A DNA stretch of 64,000 nucleotides. Source: Cytobacillus oceanisediminis (GTDB lineage Bacteria; Bacillota; Bacilli; Bacillales; Cytobacillaceae). The notes below the pieces were generated by a model. The model was not told the DNA's origin, ran no database searches, and saw only the letters and a list, made by a program, of their open reading frames with translations. How positions within the stretch are numbered: the stretch's first letter is position 1; each line of letters starts with the position of its first letter. A program made the position numbers and the translations under genes. This document shows positions 34,764-43,223 of this stretch, piece by piece. The stretch is from positions 149,645 to 213,644 of the forward strand of contig NZ_VLKI01000007.1 in the NCBI RefSeq assembly GCF_007830235.1, in the 5' to 3' direction.

Positions 34764-35543
34764 ATGAATTACAACTATATACTGGAAGAAAAACAAGGAA
34801 ACATTTATATCATTCGATTAAATAAACCGGAAGTCCGTAATGCATTAATAATGGATATGAGATTGGAACTGCTTCACGCTATGGAAAAAGCAGAGTTAGA
34901 TGATGAGATAAAATGCATCATCCTTACGGGGCATGATAAAGCCTTTTCTGCTGGCGGGGATCTTTCTGCTCTTAAAGACTTGAAGCCTCTCGAAGGCAGA
35001 AAAAGACTTCAAAAATCCTTTCCATTGTTAATGAAAATTCTTGAAATTGAGAAGCCCATTATCGCAGCTGTTAACGGGGCTGCCGCCGGTGCAGGTTTTA
35101 GCCTAACGTTGCTGTGTGATTTAATAATTGCTTCGGAAGAGGCTTTTTTTGTACAAAGTTTTGTAAATGTGGGGTTAATACCCGATTTTGCAGCTATTCA
35201 TTTCCTTCCTTTGTTAATTGGACCGCATCGGGCAAGAGAGCTAATGTTTTTGGGTGAACGGATTACTGCTTTTGAAGCGGAACGTTTAGGAATTGTTAAT
35301 CGGGTAGTACCTGGTGAAATTCTACTACAGGAAACGATTCATATAGCAGAAAAATTAACGAGAAAATCCGGTATCTCCATAGGAATAACAAAAAAAATTA
35401 TGAATCAGCACTTGCATAAGGATTTAAAGCTTCTTTTAGAATTGGAAGCTCAAGGACAAGATATCTGTTTTCAAACGGCAGATTTTAAAGAAGGCGTTAA
35501 GGCATTTTTTGATAAAAGAGACCCTAATTTTATTGGGAAGTGA
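34764..35543 (+). CDS. Enoyl-CoA hydratase/isomerase (crotonase) family protein
   Basis: A 259-residue crotonase. The oxyanion-hole segments are HDKAFSAGGDL and AAVNGAAAGAGFSLTLLCDL. At the catalytic positions the protein has FVNVGLIPDFAAIHFLP, in place of the PExxLGxxPGxGG pattern with its glutamate. Plain hydratase activity is therefore doubtful, and an isomerase, hydrolase or C-C lyase role is possible. ATG 34764 follows AAGGGAGG; the TTG at 34746 lies upstream of that site. Confidence 0.84.
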   Translation: MNYNYILEEKQGNIYIIRLNKPEVRNALIMDMRLELLHAMEKAELDDEIKCIILTGHDKAFSAGGDLSALKDLKPLEGRKRLQKSFPLLMKILEIEKPIIAAVNGAAAGAGFSLTLLCDLIIASEEAFFVQSFVNVGLIPDFAAIHFLPLLIGPHRARELMFLGERITAFEAERLGIVNRVVPGEILLQETIHIAEKLTRKSGISIGITKKIMNQHLHKDLKLLLELEAQGQDICFQTADFKEGVKAFFDKRDPNFIGK

Positions 35544-35630
35544 CATTCATAATCTGTCAACTACCTCCTTCGAACAGCAGGGAAAACCCATTTGTGATAG
35601 TAAAAATTCTTTTTGAAAAGAGGCTAAAAA

Positions 35631-37418
35631 ATGAATGAGCGTTTTGATGTTCTGAAACAGGATGCCAAGTTAGGTGGAATGCCAGAGTCAAGGGGTCTTA
35701 ACTTTTACGAAACAGATTATAATTTGGACTTTTTAATACGCTTCTATGTTCCAAAAGATGAATATGAACATGTTCGTCCTCTTTTATCAAGAATGGGGGC
35801 TGTAGCGGGAGAGGAGTTGGATGATTTATCGCGTGAAGCAGACCGTTACCCGCCGGAATTTTTTCCATATAACAAAAACGGGGAGCGCGTTGATCATGTG
35901 AAATACCATCCTGCCTATCAGCGGATGGAGGAGATTGGGTACAGTCAATTTGGCCTTGTAGCGATGTCTCATCGTTCAGGAGTAATGGGTTGGCCAACTC
36001 CATTTTCAAGAGTTTTAAAGTATTCATTTTGGTATATATTCGCCCAATCAGAATTTGGGTTATGCTGTCCTATGTCCATGACTGATTCGGCAGCACGGGT
36101 TATTGACCAATTTGCCAGCCATGAAATTAAGAAAACTTATCTGCCGAATTTGACAAGTACTGACATGAAGAAACTTTGGACAGCTGCACAGTTTATGACA
36201 GAAAAACAAGGCGGCTCAGATGTTGGAGAGAATACATTAATGGCTAAAAAAGTTGGTGATCAGTGGGAGCTTTGGGGAGATAAATGGTTTTGTTCAAACG
36301 TATCTGCCGACGTTGCGTTAGTCCTGGCCCGTCCGGAAGGAGCCAGTAAAGGAACAAAAGGATTGGCGATGTTTTTAGTGCCAAAAAAGCTGGAGAATGG
36401 AGAGCGAAACCGTTATCGTATAAACCGGTTGAAAGATAAACTGGGAACAAAAGATATGGCCTCAGGGGAGGTTTCTTTTGATGGTGCTATCGGTTATGTA
36501 GTTGGTGACATTGACAATGGTTTTAAACAAATGATGTCAATGGTGAATTCATCACGACTTTCAAATGCTGTACGTTCATCGGCGATGATGAGGAGGAGTT
36601 TTTTAGAAGCACTTGTTACAGCTAGAGGGAGACAGGCTTTTGGCCAGGCGCTAATTAAATTACCGTTGATGAAAGAAAATGTTTTTGAAATACTTCTTGA
36701 TACAGAGGCAGCAGCTTCAATGGTGTTTTTTACTGCTAATGTGTTTGATAAAACTGAAAATGGAAGTGAGGAATACAAACCATTGCTTCGTCTGTTAACT
36801 CCTTTGCTTAAAGGATATATTTGCAAGCGCGCACGATATATTACCGCTGAGGCAATGGAAATACGCGGAGGAAATGGATATATAGAAGAATGGGTCAATC
36901 CTAAACTGGTCCGTGATGCTCATTTGGGCTCCATATGGGAAGGAACTACGAATATCGTTGCACTTGATGTAATAAGAGCTATCAATAAGGAGCTGGCTGG
37001 TGATGTTTTCCTAAAAGACTTTAAACTTCGGCTTTCCAATCTAAACAATGATTATGTTATTCGTGCTGCTAAACTTTGTCTTAAGAAAGCAGAGAAATTC
37101 AAAGAAAAAGTTGATTCAATCGTTCAAAAAAAGACCTTTGAACATGAGATTTCAGCAAAACGTTATATGGATTACATGTATCATCTCTGTGCTGCAAGCC
37201 TATTATTAGAGGAAGCGGATTTTCAGCTTTCCAAAGATGGAAGTTACCGGAAGATGTTTATATTTATGCATTATTTTCAAAAGTATCTACTTTCCTCAAA
37301 TGTTACCGGTGCTTTTGATAGATCATTAAATAAATGGTTAGATGCAATTATAGACTGGGGACAAATTCCTGCCAATGTAATTGAGGACCTTTTGAACGAA
37401 TTAGAGCCGCAGCAATAA
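35631..37418 (+). CDS. AidB-like long acyl-CoA dehydrogenase
   Basis: A 595-residue acyl-CoA dehydrogenase of the long AidB-like type. It has MTEKQGGSDVGENT, GDKWFCSNVSADVALVLARP, IRGGNGYIEEW and the catalytic-glutamate segment GSIWEGTTNIVALDV. A helical C-terminal extension of about 150 residues follows. Compared with short-chain members of about 385 residues it has extra N- and C-terminal parts. The ribosome site GAGGCT is modest. It probably oxidises a bulky acyl-CoA of the pathway; DNA-repair-type AidB function is less likely in this place. Confidence 0.86.
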   Translation: MNERFDVLKQDAKLGGMPESRGLNFYETDYNLDFLIRFYVPKDEYEHVRPLLSRMGAVAGEELDDLSREADRYPPEFFPYNKNGERVDHVKYHPAYQRMEEIGYSQFGLVAMSHRSGVMGWPTPFSRVLKYSFWYIFAQSEFGLCCPMSMTDSAARVIDQFASHEIKKTYLPNLTSTDMKKLWTAAQFMTEKQGGSDVGENTLMAKKVGDQWELWGDKWFCSNVSADVALVLARPEGASKGTKGLAMFLVPKKLENGERNRYRINRLKDKLGTKDMASGEVSFDGAIGYVVGDIDNGFKQMMSMVNSSRLSNAVRSSAMMRRSFLEALVTARGRQAFGQALIKLPLMKENVFEILLDTEAAASMVFFTANVFDKTENGSEEYKPLLRLLTPLLKGYICKRARYITAEAMEIRGGNGYIEEWVNPKLVRDAHLGSIWEGTTNIVALDVIRAINKELAGDVFLKDFKLRLSNLNNDYVIRAAKLCLKKAEKFKEKVDSIVQKKTFEHEISAKRYMDYMYHLCAASLLLEEADFQLSKDGSYRKMFIFMHYFQKYLLSSNVTGAFDRSLNKWLDAIIDWGQIPANVIEDLLNELEPQQ

Positions 37419-37513
37419 AAAGCATTGGTTAATTAACAATCATTGTTCTTAAAGAGAAGCCAGGCATCTTATAAGCAAAATTCTATTAAAAGTAATATTT
37501 TCATTTGTAGAAG

Positions 37514-37552
37514 AAGGAATGTTATTTATTAATATTCCTTTATTTTTTATTG
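37514..37552 (+). terminator. Intrinsic terminator after the AidB-like gene
   Basis: AAGGAAT (37514-37520) pairs with ATTCCTT (37534-37540), followed by TATTTTTTATT. The rest of the gap up to 37693 shows no further gene and no clear promoter. Confidence 0.6.
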
Positions 37553-37693
37553 AATGAGCTTAATTTTACTTGCGTCGCTTCAGCAAGAGACTGCCAAAGG
37601 GGTTGTGTGATGTTAATATAAGATTTTGTCTTTGATGTGATACCTTTCGAGTCTGATTTAAGTTTATAAAAGATTAGAAGGAGGCTGAAAAAA

Positions 37694-37780
37694 ATGATCA
37701 GAGCTAATGAAAATGGAGCGCTGTATACAGTAAAAGATAGAGCGTTTTTAACAGCTATCGAAAAGTGGTTATCAACATGA
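37694..37780 (+). CDS. 28-residue ORF translationally coupled to the MFS gene
   Basis: ATG 37694 is preceded by an excellent GAAGGAGGCTG site. The frame encodes 28 residues (MIRANENGALYTVKDRAFLT, then AIEKWLST) and its TGA overlaps the ATG of the MFS gene (ATGA). The MFS gene has no good site of its own, so this ORF probably feeds ribosomes to it. It could be a coupling leader peptide, a small functional protein, or a remnant of a truncated gene. I do not recognise a family. Confidence 0.5.
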   Translation: MIRANENGALYTVKDRAFLTAIEKWLST

Positions 37781-39048
37781 CAAAGAGAAGCAATATATAT
37801 TATGGGTGGTACATCGTTTTGTCGGCATCTGTGATTGTTTTACTCACCATGGGACTACGGATGGGAATTGGTCCTTTTGTTACCCCAATGGTACAGGATA
37901 TGGGATTATCCAGGACCGAATTTTCACTCATTGTCGCAATAGGAATGATTGTTTATGGATTAGGAATGCCCTTGGCTGGAACTCTATTAAAAAGGTTCAG
38001 CACTCGTTTCGTTTTGTTAACAGGATTACTGGGCGTTTGTGGATCGATAATATGGACCATAAGTTCTAAAGGGTTTGTTTCATTTCTCCTTTCTTTCGGT
38101 ATTTTTCTATCACTAGGTCTTGCATTTTTAAGCAATATTACTTTAGCGCCGCTTATTAGCAAGTGGTTTGTTCAGCAAAGGGGAAAGGCACTCTTTTACC
38201 TATCCACGGGCGGAATGGCTGGAATTGCAGTTATGACACCGGTTGAAACTTTATTAATTCAGTTAGTCGGATGGCGGCATACACTTTTAATATTTGCAGG
38301 GCTATTCGTTTGTGTTGTACTTCCTTCAGCTATTTTTGTTATGCGGGAAGAGGTGCCTGAAGGGGCAGATGGTGGTCCTGCTGTTCAAGGGAGTAAAATT
38401 AGGCAGGACATCCAGCCGGATATTACTTGGAAAGATGCTGTGAAGACACGAGCTTATTGGCAGATCGTTTTCGGGTTATTCGCGTGCGGTTTTGGCATGA
38501 ATCTTATGGGCTCTCACGCTGTCCCAATGCTAATGGATCACCATTTTGAACCTATGACTGCATCATTTGGTGTTGGAATGATTGGAGTCGTAGCAATATT
38601 TAGCACATTATTTTTAGGATCTATCGCAGACCGTTATCCCCGAAAAAAGATTCTCTTTTGGATCTATCTTGTGCGCGGTTCTGGGCTGCTCAGTTTATTT
38701 TACGTAGCAACTCCAATGCAGCTTTACTTAGTTGCAATTACCGGGGGCTTGGTATGGGCAGGGTCGATTGCCATGTCATCTGCCATTTTGGGTGACTTAT
38801 ATGGAATTAGATTGCTTGGACTATTAAATGGCTGGGCTTTTTTCGGGCACCAGATTGGTGGAGCAATAGGCTCGTTCATCGGTGGCTGGGGATATGATAC
38901 ATTCGAGACTCATATTTTAGCATTTGGATTGGCAGCTTTTTTAGCTATTACTGCTAGTTGGGTGTCCTACTGGTTACCTGAAAGAATCATTTATACCAAG
39001 AATACGAACATAGGTACAGAGCAATCTATATTAAAAACTGGTGATTAA
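37777..39048 (+). CDS. MFS transporter, oxalate/formate antiporter or monocarboxylate type
   Basis: A 423-residue major facilitator with about 12 helices. The N-terminus IYYGWYIVLSASVIVLLTMG and the DMGLSRTEFS loop resemble the OFA/monocarboxylate transporter group. The cytoplasmic loop after helix 6 carries an Asp/Glu-rich stretch. The start at 37777 overlaps the stop of the short upstream ORF. The upstream in-frame GTG at 37765 also lacks a site. It is probably an uptake system for an organic acid used by the CoA-ester enzymes encoded downstream (inference). Confidence 0.87.
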   Translation: MTKRSNIYYGWYIVLSASVIVLLTMGLRMGIGPFVTPMVQDMGLSRTEFSLIVAIGMIVYGLGMPLAGTLLKRFSTRFVLLTGLLGVCGSIIWTISSKGFVSFLLSFGIFLSLGLAFLSNITLAPLISKWFVQQRGKALFYLSTGGMAGIAVMTPVETLLIQLVGWRHTLLIFAGLFVCVVLPSAIFVMREEVPEGADGGPAVQGSKIRQDIQPDITWKDAVKTRAYWQIVFGLFACGFGMNLMGSHAVPMLMDHHFEPMTASFGVGMIGVVAIFSTLFLGSIADRYPRKKILFWIYLVRGSGLLSLFYVATPMQLYLVAITGGLVWAGSIAMSSAILGDLYGIRLLGLLNGWAFFGHQIGGAIGSFIGGWGYDTFETHILAFGLAAFLAITASWVSYWLPERIIYTKNTNIGTEQSILKTGD

Positions 39049-39058
39049 GTTAACAGCT

Positions 39059-39107
39059 TCGGGCCAAATTTTAAAGGTAAGTGTGAAGATTTAGCCCCGA
39101 TATTTTC
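39059..39107 (+). terminator. Possible terminator after the MFS gene
   Basis: TCGGGCCAAAT and ATTTAGCCCCGA form an imperfect stem (one mismatch, one bulge), followed by TATTTTC. Weak. Confidence 0.4.
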
Positions 39108-39215
39108 TCAGCATTCATTCTTTTTGTTTTGGAAGATGTCTTAAATAAACATAAAAGTGTCTTAAGAATAAATCATTTTTCTTGATTTAGGAAGAAATTT
39201 AAAAGGAGGGTAAAT

Positions 39216-39995
39216 ATGAATTACAAAAACATTAAAATCGAAACGAATAATCAACTTGCTTTTATAATAATAAATCGGCCAGATGTTAGAAATGCACTTA
39301 ATATGGAAACGGTAGATGAAATTCAATCGGCTCTTCACGAGCTGGAATTGAATGAAACTATACTGTGTGTTGTTTTTACAGGGGAAGGAGAAAAATCTTT
39401 TGCTGCAGGTGCTGATATTTCCCAACTAAAGGATAGAACAGGACTTGAGACTTTAGTGAATAGAGGGATGCAGCAAGTTTATGATTATATTGAAAGCTAC
39501 CCAAAACCAACTATTGCAATGGTCAATGGCTATGCACTAGGTGGGGGATGTGAGCTTGCAATGTCTTGTGATATCAGAATTGCTTCGACAAATGCAAAAC
39601 TTGGCTTGCCTGAGTTAAATTTATCAATTATTCCTGGTGCTGGAGGAACACAGAGATTGGCACGTCTTGTGGGGAAAGGAAAAGCTCTGGAAATGATTCT
39701 GACAGGAAAAATCGTTTCGGGTGAAGAGGCAAAAATGTGCGGACTTGTTTCAGAACTTGTTCAACCAAAAGAACTTTTGGCAAAGACAGAGGAAGTTGCC
39801 GAAAAAATCATAAGCAAAGGACCATTAGCAGTTAGGCTTGCAAAATTATCAATAAATGCAGGATTAGAAACAGACATAAAAACAGGGTTAGTTATAGAAA
39901 AGTTAGCTCAAGCATTATTAATGTCAACTGAGGATAAAAAGGAAGGAACAAAGGCATTTTTGGAAAAAAGGAAACCAAAGTTTCAAGGAAAATAG
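39216..39995 (+). CDS. Enoyl-CoA hydratase (crotonase)
   Basis: A 259-residue crotonase with complete catalytic features. The oxyanion-hole regions are KSFAAGADISQL and NGYALGGGCELAMSCD. The two glutamates of 3-hydroxyacyl-CoA dehydratases lie in GGGCELA and PELNLSIIPGAGGTQRL. AAAGGAGGG precedes the ATG. It should hydrate a trans-2-enoyl-CoA. It starts the group of two crotonases, HMG-CoA-lyase-like aldolase, acyl-CoA dehydrogenase and CoA-transferase. Confidence 0.9.
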   Translation: MNYKNIKIETNNQLAFIIINRPDVRNALNMETVDEIQSALHELELNETILCVVFTGEGEKSFAAGADISQLKDRTGLETLVNRGMQQVYDYIESYPKPTIAMVNGYALGGGCELAMSCDIRIASTNAKLGLPELNLSIIPGAGGTQRLARLVGKGKALEMILTGKIVSGEEAKMCGLVSELVQPKELLAKTEEVAEKIISKGPLAVRLAKLSINAGLETDIKTGLVIEKLAQALLMSTEDKKEGTKAFLEKRKPKFQGK

Positions 39996-40187
39996 GTACG
40001 GAACTGAAAAGAAATAATATCTTAAAAATTGTATTTTATTTATCCCCTTGAATTCTCCATAAATAGACAAAACTGTTCAGATAAAATTTAAGAATATTCA
40101 TAATAGTTATTGAAATTGCAGATTGGATACAGTATCCTATTTATAAAGCTAATGTTACTTCCAAAAATAACGGGGGAATAAAATGCT

Positions 40188-41111
40188 ATGAAGCTAGTTC
40201 ATGATGTAACGATATACGAAGTGGGTTTTAGAGATGGGCTTCAGTTAGAGTCAAAAGTTTTATCTGTTGAAGAGAAACTGGATGTTTTTACTTTTTTCCG
40301 GGATGCCAATGTGTCCGAAGTTGAATTTGGTTCTTTTGTTCATCCAAAGTTAGTTCCCCAAATGGCGAATACTTCGGATTTTTATTCCCATATCCAACAA
40401 TTTGAAGAAGAGATGGAGCTTGTTGCGCTTGTCCCAAATTTAAAGGGACTCGAAATTGCAAAAGCAAATGGTGTTAGGTCTGTTAATTATGTCTTATCGG
40501 CAAGTAATACGCATAATCAGCAGAATGTACGCCAAACAACAGACGAATCACTGAACAGCTTTAAGGTTTTATCCCAATTTGCATCTGAGAATGGTATCGC
40601 ATTAAACGTTACAGTTGCAACTTCATTTGGCTGCCCATTTGAAGGAACGGTCCCCCAAAAACGCATCATGAAAATACTAGACACCCTCCTTTTACATAAC
40701 ATCAAAAGAATTACACTTGCAGATACAACTGGTATGGCTAATCCCAAGCAGGTTTATGAATTAACAAAAGAAGCTGTAAATGAATGGAGAAACTTTGAAT
40801 TTGGCTGCCATTTTCATAATACAAGGGGTATGGGGCTTGCTAATATTCTTGCTGGAATGGAAGCGGGAATTACGATTTATGATGCATCCATAGGCGGAAT
40901 TGGCGGCTGCCCTTTTGCTCCTGGTGCAACAGGAAATGTTTGTACAGAGGATGTTGTACACATGCTGGAGGAAATGGGTGTTAAAACGTCCATTGACCTG
41001 GATAGATTAATTCAAGCTTCTCATAAATTGAAAGAAATACTTGGGCATGATTTGCCTGGGCAAGTAGCAAAGGCAGGAAAGAGCTCACGAAAATATCCGG
41101 TGCCAAGCTAA
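40188..41111 (+). CDS. HMG-CoA lyase-like aldolase
   Basis: A 307-residue DRE-TIM-type lyase. The N-terminal EVGFRDGLQLE corresponds to VGPRDGLQ of HMG-CoA lyase, with Phe for Pro. Metal ligands are the Asp of that motif and CHFHNTRGMGLAN (HFHDTYG in typical enzymes). The C-terminal GIGGCPFAPGATGNVCTEDV loop has the catalytic cysteine. The ATG at 40188 overlaps a three-codon frame (ATG CTA TGA) at 40183 that sits better behind GGGGGAA, so coupling is possible. It would cleave a 3-hydroxy-3-methyl-type acyl-CoA into acetyl-CoA and a keto acid. HMG-CoA or a longer analogue are both possible. Confidence 0.86.
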   Translation: MKLVHDVTIYEVGFRDGLQLESKVLSVEEKLDVFTFFRDANVSEVEFGSFVHPKLVPQMANTSDFYSHIQQFEEEMELVALVPNLKGLEIAKANGVRSVNYVLSASNTHNQQNVRQTTDESLNSFKVLSQFASENGIALNVTVATSFGCPFEGTVPQKRIMKILDTLLLHNIKRITLADTTGMANPKQVYELTKEAVNEWRNFEFGCHFHNTRGMGLANILAGMEAGITIYDASIGGIGGCPFAPGATGNVCTEDVVHMLEEMGVKTSIDLDRLIQASHKLKEILGHDLPGQVAKAGKSSRKYPVPS

Positions 41112-41144
41112 ATTTCATATTAACTTTTTGAAGGGATGAGATGG

Positions 41145-41945
41145 ATGTTAGTGCAAACCTATGAAACGATAAAAATTGAAAACCCGGATCAGCAGAAAGG
41201 CATTGTTATATTGACGTTAAATCGCCCTGATTCCATGAATGCCTTGAACACAAAAATGGCATTGGAGTTAATCGAAGCGCTGGATGAATTAAAATTTGAT
41301 GAAAATGTAAGGGTTCTCATTATAACAGGATCTGGCCCTAAGAGTTTTTGTGTTGGAGCCGATCTAAAAGAGCGGAATGGAATGACGCAAAAGGACTGGA
41401 AAAAACAGCATGATTATTTTGAACAAGTGACCGAAAAAATACGTGAATTCCCTTACCCGATAATATGCGCTGTAAATGGCTATGCATTAGGAGGAGGAAT
41501 GGAAATTGCTCTTAGCTGTGATATTAGAACAGCTGCTCCTCAGGCAGGGATGGGACTTCCAGAAGTAAAATTAGGCCTAATTCCTGGTATCGGCGGTACC
41601 CAGCTGCTTGCCCGTATCCTGCCAATAGGATTGGCAAAGGAAATGCTATTTACAGGAAAACGAATTACTGCTGAAGAAGGAAAGCTATTGGCGCTTATAA
41701 ATCATGTTTTTCCAGCTGAAACACTGCTAAAGGAAACGATTAAACTTGCAGAAAGCATTGCAGCAAATGCGCCACTTTCTCTAAAAGCTTTAAAGAAAGC
41801 CGTAAATAAAGGAACGGAAACAGATTTAGCAACAGGGCTTGCACTCGAACTGGAAGCTTATTACAAATGTGCGGATTCAGAAGATCGATTGGAAGGCATT
41901 TATGCTTTTAATGAAAAACGCCCACCGGAATGGAAAGGGAAGTAA
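41145..41945 (+). CDS. Enoyl-CoA hydratase/isomerase (crotonase)
   Basis: A 266-residue crotonase. KSFCVGADLKERNG, NGYALGGGMEIALSCD and PEVKLGLIPGIGGTQLLAR include both catalytic glutamates. The start is uncertain: AAGGG at 41131 lies directly against the ATG at 41136, so ATG 41145, about 9 bases away, is preferred. It resembles methylglutaconyl-CoA or short-chain enoyl-CoA hydratases by general pattern only. It lies between the HMG-lyase-like gene and an acyl-CoA dehydrogenase. Confidence 0.87.
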   Translation: MLVQTYETIKIENPDQQKGIVILTLNRPDSMNALNTKMALELIEALDELKFDENVRVLIITGSGPKSFCVGADLKERNGMTQKDWKKQHDYFEQVTEKIREFPYPIICAVNGYALGGGMEIALSCDIRTAAPQAGMGLPEVKLGLIPGIGGTQLLARILPIGLAKEMLFTGKRITAEEGKLLALINHVFPAETLLKETIKLAESIAANAPLSLKALKKAVNKGTETDLATGLALELEAYYKCADSEDRLEGIYAFNEKRPPEWKGK

Positions 41946-41993
41946 AAAAATCATTAACCATTAAATAAATGAAAAAATTTGGAGGTAATCGAA

Positions 41994-43163
41994 ATGGCAA
42001 ATACAAAAACAAAGGAAAATACTGAACACGAAATGATCCGTAAAAGCGTTCGCACTTTATGTGAGCGCTTTCCTGAAGAATATTGGAGAGATACTGATGA
42101 GAGAGATGCCTATCCGACAGCATTTGTAAAAGCTTTAACAGAAGAGGGCTGGCTATCTGTGCTCATTCCTGAAGAATATGGCGGAGCAGGCCTGGGAATG
42201 AAAGAAGCCGGAATCATTTTAGAGGAGATCAATCGTTCAGGCGGAAATGCAGGTGCCTGCCACGCGCAAATGTATACAATGGGAGCATTGCTGCGTCACG
42301 GCAATGAGGAGCAGAAGCAAAGGTTTCTTCCCAAAATTGCAAGCGGTGAATTGAGGCTGCAAGCCTTTGGGATTACTGAACCGACAGCAGGCAGTGATAC
42401 TACAAGCATTCAAACATTTGCAGAGAGAAAGGGAGACAAGTATATCGTACATGGACAAAAGATTTGGACCTCCCGTGCTGAGCATTCAGATTTAATGATG
42501 CTCCTGGCAAGAACAACACCTAAAGACCAGGTGCAAAAGAAAACGGACGGTCTGAGTCTCTTTATCCTTGATATGAAAGAGCAGGCAGATAAGATAGATA
42601 TTCGCCCAATTGATACCATGATCAATCATGCGACAACTGAAGTCTTTTTTGAAGGAGCCGAAATTCCGGTCGAGAACTTGATTGGCGAGGAAGGCAAGGG
42701 ATTCCGCTATGTATTGGGAGGCATGAATGCAGAACGTATTTTAATAGCCTCTGAATCAATTGGGGATGGCATGTATTTCGTTGATAAATCCGTTCAATAT
42801 GCCAATGAGCGTGTTGTTTTTAACAGGCCAATCGGGCAGAACCAAGGTGTTCAATTTCCAATTTCAAGAGGTTACATGGATATCCAGGCTGCAAAATTAA
42901 TGAGGGATAAAGCAGCAGAAATGTTTGATGCAGGAGCAGATTGCGGTGCAGAAGCGAATATGGCAAAATACCTTGCTTCTGAAGCCACTTGGCGTGCAGC
43001 AAATGCAGCCATGGACACTTATGGCGGTTATGGTTTTGCTAAAGAATACAATATTGAAAGAAAGTTTAGGGAAGCAAGATTGTTTATCGTAGCACCTATA
43101 TCAAATAATTTGGTTGTGAGCTTTGTAGGACAGCATGTTCTTGGTTTGCCGCGTTCTTATTAA
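41994..43163 (+). CDS. Acyl-CoA dehydrogenase
   Basis: A 389-residue acyl-CoA dehydrogenase. It has GWLSVLIPEEYGGAGLGM, FGITEPTAGSDTTSIQT, HGQKIWTSRAEHSDLMMLLA and DTYGGYGFAKEYNIERKFRE. The usual YEGT glutamate is not evident near the end (FIVAPISNNLVVSFVGQHVLGLP), so the catalytic base is elsewhere or altered. ATG 41994 follows TTGGAGGTAATCG. It probably carries out the oxidation that feeds the two crotonases of this group. Confidence 0.88.
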   Translation: MANTKTKENTEHEMIRKSVRTLCERFPEEYWRDTDERDAYPTAFVKALTEEGWLSVLIPEEYGGAGLGMKEAGIILEEINRSGGNAGACHAQMYTMGALLRHGNEEQKQRFLPKIASGELRLQAFGITEPTAGSDTTSIQTFAERKGDKYIVHGQKIWTSRAEHSDLMMLLARTTPKDQVQKKTDGLSLFILDMKEQADKIDIRPIDTMINHATTEVFFEGAEIPVENLIGEEGKGFRYVLGGMNAERILIASESIGDGMYFVDKSVQYANERVVFNRPIGQNQGVQFPISRGYMDIQAAKLMRDKAAEMFDAGADCGAEANMAKYLASEATWRAANAAMDTYGGYGFAKEYNIERKFREARLFIVAPISNNLVVSFVGQHVLGLPRSY

Positions 43164-43175
43164 TCATTTCAGACC

Positions 43176-43205
43176 AGAGGGCCCTATCAGAAGGGCCTTC
43201 TCTTT
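43176..43205 (+). other. GC-rich hairpin before the CoA-transferase gene
   Basis: AGAGGGCCC (43176-43184) pairs with GGGCCTTCT (43193-43201, one G-T pair) and is followed only by CTTT. It may be a partial terminator or an mRNA-stability element between the dehydrogenase and CoA-transferase genes. Confidence 0.5.
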
Positions 43206-43223
43206 AAAAAAGGGGGAACCAGG

